Shown: positions 59,898 to 64,000 of the stretch, in pieces
How positions within the stretch are numbered: position 1 is the stretch's first letter
How the letters are laid out: each line of letters begins with the position of its first letter
NCBI GenBank assembly: GCA_044341025.1
Contig: JBIISM010000003.1
Location: 186,001 to 250,000 of the forward strand
Reading direction: 5' to 3'
Length of the DNA: 64,000 bases
Source of the DNA: JABMMZ01 sp044341025
Lineage (GTDB): Bacteria > Bacteroidota > Bacteroidia > NS11-12g > UBA955
Translations under genes and position numbers: made by a program
The notes under the pieces: model-generated
Seen by the model: the letters and a program-made list of their open reading frames with translations, nothing else
What the model was told of the DNA's origin: nothing
Database searches by the model: none

Positions 59898-62645
59898 ATG
59901 GCTACTTACGAATTCAGAAGAATAGAAAAGGATTGGCAAGCATACTGGGCTAAGAACAATACTTTCAAAACTGAAAATATTTCAGAAAAAGAAAAATTTT
60001 ATGTTCTAGATATGTTCCCATATCCTTCAGGTGCGGGTTTGCATGTTGGTCACCCACTTGGTTACATCGCTAGCGATATTGTTTCTAGATTTAAAAGGCA
60101 CAAAGGATTTAATGTATTGCATCCTATGGGGTATGATGCTTTTGGTTTGCCTGCCGAGCAATATGCTATTCAAACGGGCCAACACCCCGCCCTAACTACA
60201 GATGAGAATATAAAACGGTATAGAGAACAACTAGACCGTATTGGCTTTTCTTATGATTGGTCGCGTGAAATAAAAACCTGTGACCCAAAATACTACCGCT
60301 GGACCCAATGGATATTTATTCAGTTGTTTAATTCATGGTATAATCCAAAATCAAATAAAGCTGAAAACATAGACTCTTTAATTTCCGGTTTCGAAATTTC
60401 TGGCTTCACAAATGATGAATTAAGTTTTACCAAAGAAGAATGGCTGGCTTTTCCAGATAAAATCAAATCTGATATTTTGCTAAAATTCCGTTTGGCCTTC
60501 CTTAGCGAAGCAATGGTCAATTGGTGTCCAGAATTAGGTACCGTATTGGCCAATGATGAAGTTAAAGATGGGCTTAGTGAGAGAGGAGGATTCCCGGTTG
60601 AGAGAAAACTTATGATCCAATGGAGCCTCAGAATCTCTGCATATGCCGAACGCTTGCTAACTGGACTCGAAAATATTGATTGGAGCGATAGTTTGAGAGA
60701 AGCACAAAGAAATTGGATTGGCAAAAGCGAAGGATGCTCTCTGAAATTCCATTCTGATAACATAGAAATTGAAGTTTTTACCACCCGTCCTGATACCATA
60801 TTTGGCGTCACTTATTTGGCCGTGGCACCTGAACATCCAAGCTTGGATTTGCTTTGTATCAATGAATTTAGAAGCCTTGCATTAGAATATACTGAAAAAG
60901 CAAAAAACAGAAGCGAAAGAGAAAGGCAGGCTGAGGTCAAAAATATTACAGGTGCATTTACTGGTTCATATGCGAAACATCCTTTTACAAACGAGGCAAT
61001 TCCAATTTGGATTGCTGATTATGTATTGGGGAGCTATGGCACAGGGGCTGTGATGGCCGTTCCAGCGCATGATAGCAGAGACTATTCTTTTGCAAAATAT
61101 TTCAATCTTCCTATCAAAGAAGTTGTAAGCGGTGGCGATATTTCAAAAGAATCATTTGATGCCAAGACTGGAAATATCATCAATTCTGATTTTTTAAATG
61201 GCTTAAGTGTTAAAGAAGGCATAAAAAAATCAATTCAAGAAATCGAATCTCTAAATCTTGGAAAAGGTAAAACCAACTACAGATTGAGAGATGCTGTTTT
61301 TGGAAGACAGCGCTATTGGGGTGAGCCTATTCCAATTTTTTATGAAAATGGAACTCCAAAAACCATCAAAGAAAATGATTTGCCTCTAATTTTACCCGAG
61401 ATAGATAAATATTTACCAACTGAATCTGGTGAACCGCCTTTGGCCCGTGCAAACAACTGGATATACAACGGCCATGCGGTTGAAACAACTACAATGCCAG
61501 GATGGGCAGGTTCTTCGTGGTACTTTTTAAGGTATATGGATCCAGCTAATAATTCAGAAATTGCCTCCAAGCAAGCATTAGATTATTGGAAGGATATTGA
61601 CCTTTATATGGGCGGAAGTGAACACGCAACTGGACATCTTTTGTATTTCCGTTTTTGGACAAAATTTTTGCATGATTTAGGCATCATTCCAACTGATGAA
61701 CCAGCTAAGAAACTAATTAATCAAGGAATGATTCAAGGAATGTCTTGTTTAATTTATCGTGTCAATCAGACATCTAAATTTGTTTCCATCGGTATAAAAC
61801 ACCAATATGAAACCACTGCAATTCATATTGACATTCAACTTGTAAATGCGGGTAATGAAGTTGATATTGAAGCATTAAAAGCATGGAGACCAGCCGAATT
61901 TAATGAGGCTGTTTTTGAATTAGAAAATGGAAAACTCATTTGTGGCACGGAGGTTGGAAAAATGTCAAAACGCTGGCACAACGTTGTCAATCCGGATGAT
62001 GTATGCAACGATTTTGGCGCAGACACATTAAGACTGTACGAAATGTTCTTAGGTCCATTACAAGATGCAAAGCCATGGTCAACCCAAGGAATAGAAGGTG
62101 TTTTACGCTTCTTAAAAAAATTCTGGCGTTTATTCCATAACAATGCCCAAGAGAATTTCAATGTTTCATTAGATTCTCCAAGTAAAGCTGAATACAAAAT
62201 CTTGCATAAAACCATCAAAAAAATTAGCGAGGATATAGATAATTTTTCATTTAATACATCTGTATCTGCATTTATGGTTTGTGTTAATGAATTGCAGGAC
62301 CTTCAGTGCAATAAAAAAGAAATATTAGAGCCTCTTGTTGTGTTGCTTTCTCCATTTGCGCCGCATATTGCCGAAGAACTCTGGTTGCTTTGCGGAAATA
62401 ATGGTGGTGTTTCATATGCCAATTGGCCAACGTTTAATGCCGAATATTTAGTAGAAAATGAGTTTAATTATCCAATATCATTTAATGGGAAAGTAAGATT
62501 TAATATCAATTTTGCTCTTGATATGGATGCCGCTGATATGGAAAAAGCAATACTTAACAGCGAACAAACACAAAAATATCTTGAAGGAAAAGCGCCAAAA
62601 AAGTTGATCATTGTAAAAGGCAAGATTGTGAACGTAGTTGTTTAG
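59898..62645 (+). CDS. leuS: Leucine--tRNA ligase
   Basis: 915 residues, class I aminoacyl-tRNA synthetase. HVGH (49-52) stands for HIGH; the editing domain (CP1) shows TTRPDTIFGVTYLAVAPEHP and GTGAVMAVPAHDSRDY; KMSKR (688-692, GKMSKRWHNVVNPDD) is the second signature, with Arg after KMSK where KMSKS is the usual form. The anticodon-binding domain and the C-terminal domain are intact. Normal length for the phylum. Monocistronic. Confidence 0.97.
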   Translation: MATYEFRRIEKDWQAYWAKNNTFKTENISEKEKFYVLDMFPYPSGAGLHVGHPLGYIASDIVSRFKRHKGFNVLHPMGYDAFGLPAEQYAIQTGQHPALTTDENIKRYREQLDRIGFSYDWSREIKTCDPKYYRWTQWIFIQLFNSWYNPKSNKAENIDSLISGFEISGFTNDELSFTKEEWLAFPDKIKSDILLKFRLAFLSEAMVNWCPELGTVLANDEVKDGLSERGGFPVERKLMIQWSLRISAYAERLLTGLENIDWSDSLREAQRNWIGKSEGCSLKFHSDNIEIEVFTTRPDTIFGVTYLAVAPEHPSLDLLCINEFRSLALEYTEKAKNRSERERQAEVKNITGAFTGSYAKHPFTNEAIPIWIADYVLGSYGTGAVMAVPAHDSRDYSFAKYFNLPIKEVVSGGDISKESFDAKTGNIINSDFLNGLSVKEGIKKSIQEIESLNLGKGKTNYRLRDAVFGRQRYWGEPIPIFYENGTPKTIKENDLPLILPEIDKYLPTESGEPPLARANNWIYNGHAVETTTMPGWAGSSWYFLRYMDPANNSEIASKQALDYWKDIDLYMGGSEHATGHLLYFRFWTKFLHDLGIIPTDEPAKKLINQGMIQGMSCLIYRVNQTSKFVSIGIKHQYETTAIHIDIQLVNAGNEVDIEALKAWRPAEFNEAVFELENGKLICGTEVGKMSKRWHNVVNPDDVCNDFGADTLRLYEMFLGPLQDAKPWSTQGIEGVLRFLKKFWRLFHNNAQENFNVSLDSPSKAEYKILHKTIKKISEDIDNFSFNTSVSAFMVCVNELQDLQCNKKEILEPLVVLLSPFAPHIAEELWLLCGNNGGVSYANWPTFNAEYLVENEFNYPISFNGKVRFNINFALDMDAADMEKAILNSEQTQKYLEGKAPKKLIIVKGKIVNVVV

Positions 62646-62665
62646 TTAATAGCCTTTATTCAGTT

Positions 62666-62673
62666 TATATTTG
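62666..62673 (+). promoter_or_regulatory. -7 box for the 62710 gene
   Basis: TATATTTG, 36 bases before the ATG at 62710. Confidence 0.5.
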
Positions 62674-62709
62674 TCACAAGTCAATATTTTAAGTAATATT
62701 GAATTGTTT

Positions 62710-64000
62710 ATGAGACAGCCTATACTTTCACTACTCAGTTTGGTCTTTATCGCAGGGTCTTGTTCCTTGCTCAAAAACCAACACAACTTTGATGCACAAG
62801 CTTATGAGAAAGCTCAGCTTGATGGCTATTATTTGAGCTTACTAGCTGACCCAAAAACCGGCAAAATACCTGTAAATATTAGGCAAAATGAATTGGCCTT
62901 TGCATCTAGTCTACCTAAATATTTGAACAACAAACGTTCGGAAGATATTTGGAAATCAAGAGGGCCCAACAACCAAGGTGGGCGCACAAGAGCAATAGCC
63001 TTAGACATTAACAATTCCAATATCATCCTAGCTGGCTCAGCCACAGGTGGTATTTATAAATCTACTGATGCTGGACAAACTTGGACAAAAGCCAACTGTC
63101 CTGCAAATGCTATTACCTGCATGATTCAAGATACCAGAGTTGGAAAAACCAATATTTGGTACGCTGGCACAGGAGAATTATCAGGAAGTAGTGGAACTGC
63201 AACCGGCGCTTATTACTATGGACAAGGCATATTTAAAAGCATAGATGGCGGAAATACATGGTCGGTTATCCCCTTTACAAATGGTGGAAGCACAACCTCT
63301 TTTGACTCCGATTTTGATGGTGTTTGGAACATTGCCATTGATTATTCAAATGCCACCCAAGATGAAATTTATGCGGCTACTTATGGAGGAATATACAAAA
63401 CAACCGATGGGGGATTAAATTGGAAAAAGAAAAGATCTGGAGCATTGCCTAACTATTCTTACTATACGGATGTTGCAGTCGACAAACAAGGTGTTGTTTA
63501 TGCAACAATGAGCAGCGAAAGCACTCAAAAAGGTATATGGAGAAGCGTAGATGGTGAAGCTTGGATAAGCATAACACCAACTGGCTTCCCGAGTGTATAT
63601 GGAAGAATGTGTATTGGCATTGCACCATCTGATCAAAATCAAGTTTATATTGTTGCAAGCGGCACCACAAATTTTGGCTTTGTTAGTGCCAATTTTCAAG
63701 GAACCAAAGAATGGAATAGTTTATGGAAATACAACTATGTATCAGGAAATGGTTCAAGTACAGGCGGGCGTTGGGTGAATAGAAGTTCAAACATGCCTGA
63801 TGCTGGTGGTGATTTTGGTTATTTTAGCACACAAGGCGGCTATGATCTATATGTTAAAGTAAATCCAAATGATACCAATGTTGTATTCATAGGCGCAACA
63901 AATTTATGGCGCAGCTCTGATGCCTTTCGAAGCAACACAAAGATAGATTGGATCGGCGGCTATGCTGTAAATACTTCTAGACCAGACTTTAAATTATACC
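62710..64000 (+). CDS. Secreted BNR/sortilin-like repeat protein, cut by window edge
   Basis: At least 430 residues, open at the right edge. N-terminal signal with a lipobox-like IAGSC (Cys18), so a lipoprotein or signal peptide. From about residue 85 there are BNR/Asp-box repeats of the VPS10/sortilin-type propeller: GGIYKSTDAGQTW (about 114-126), GIFKSIDGGNTW, GIYKTTDGGLNW and GIWRSVDGEAW. Such proteins in Bacteroidota usually end with a T9SS sorting domain, but this end is not in the window. Surface protein of unknown target. Confidence 0.8.
   Translation, partial: MRQPILSLLSLVFIAGSCSLLKNQHNFDAQAYEKAQLDGYYLSLLADPKTGKIPVNIRQNELAFASSLPKYLNNKRSEDIWKSRGPNNQGGRTRAIALDINNSNIILAGSATGGIYKSTDAGQTWTKANCPANAITCMIQDTRVGKTNIWYAGTGELSGSSGTATGAYYYGQGIFKSIDGGNTWSVIPFTNGGSTTSFDSDFDGVWNIAIDYSNATQDEIYAATYGGIYKTTDGGLNWKKKRSGALPNYSYYTDVAVDKQGVVYATMSSESTQKGIWRSVDGEAWISITPTGFPSVYGRMCIGIAPSDQNQVYIVASGTTNFGFVSANFQGTKEWNSLWKYNYVSGNGSSTGGRWVNRSSNMPDAGGDFGYFSTQGGYDLYVKVNPNDTNVVFIGATNLWRSSDAFRSNTKIDWIGGYAVNTSRPDFKLY

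Noticed and set aside
60320..60811. 163-residue minus-strand ORF opposite leuS
   Set aside because: Shadow of the conserved synthetase gene; no family features.
61921..61990. Apparent divergence of the LeuRS KMSKS signature (KMSKR)
   Set aside because: A KMSKR-type variant is not uncommon in class I synthetases, and the rest of the protein is intact, so it is not treated as a damaged gene.
1..64000. Mobile elements, prophage, CRISPR-Cas, restriction or other defence systems, rRNA and tRNA genes
   Set aside because: No transposase, integrase, phage, Cas, methylase-nuclease pair, or RNA fold was found on reading both strands; a profile or covariance search could still find weak cases.

Overview
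The window reads as a piece of a Bacteroidota chromosome. The evidence is: -7 promoter boxes of the TAnnTTTG type in front of most operons on both strands with almost no Shine-Dalgarno sequences; a type IX secretion (T9SS) C-terminal sorting domain; an OmpA protein with thrombospondin type 3 repeats; and several families typical of the phylum (DUF2452, DUF2795, DUF4292, DUF6427-like, OstA-like). The class within the phylum cannot be settled by eye. Gene content is mostly housekeeping and cell envelope. I found no rRNA, tRNA, CRISPR array, IS element, prophage or recognisable defence island.

Layout. 1-6.6 kb: a truncated AsmA-like protein, the GDP-fucose pair gmd-fcl, and a divergent pair (polysaccharide deacetylase and GNAT/FemAB-like protein). 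6.6-9.4 kb: FAH-family hydrolase, M23 peptidase and Bcp peroxiredoxin in one overlapping operon. 9.4-15.8 kb: rpoN (sigma-54), asnS, an OmpA-domain protein, mnmA. 15.9-23.2 kb: flavin reductase, Nfu Fe-S carrier, a lipoprotein, thiL, panB, a DMT exporter, an RNA m5C methyltransferase and a small outer-membrane-type protein. 23.2-28 kb (minus strand): a tight operon miaB - sigma-54 activator - lptE - acidic protein - secG. 28-32.4 kb: a small conserved protein and a glycan operon (epimerase, GT2, GT39-like). 32.4-41 kb: S41 protease, TSUP permease, OstA/LptA-like protein, tilS, and a secreted metzincin-like protease with a T9SS tail. 41-47.6 kb: DUF2795, an unknown protein that may be a degenerate Fic fold, hflX, a secreted/membrane unknown pair, glutathione peroxidase, DUF2452. 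47.6-55.4 kb: a long envelope operon (flippase, dut, nucleotidyltransferase, TPR lipoprotein, DUF4292, EnvC-like), then a 3-hydroxyacyl-CoA dehydrogenase and a lipoprotein resembling a Rieske fold without its ligands. 55.5-64 kb: OmpA/TSP3 protein, a Cys/Lys-rich secreted peptide, psd, glutamate-type dehydrogenase, leuS, and the start of a BNR-repeat secreted protein cut by the window edge.

Together the genes cover envelope construction (LPS transport by lptE and the OstA-like protein, flippase, glycosyltransferases, nucleotide-sugar enzymes, EnvC/M23 factors, SecG, Psd), translation (asnS, leuS, miaB, mnmA, tilS, an rRNA methyltransferase, hflX) and redox housekeeping. The most notable points are: sigma-54 and a receiver-less sigma-54 activator in the same 20 kb, the activator sitting inside an envelope operon; a sigma-54-like sequence overlapping the promoter of the OstA-like gene; a perfect 19-bp palindrome upstream of nfu; and several proteins that seem to keep a known fold but lose its catalytic or ligand residues.
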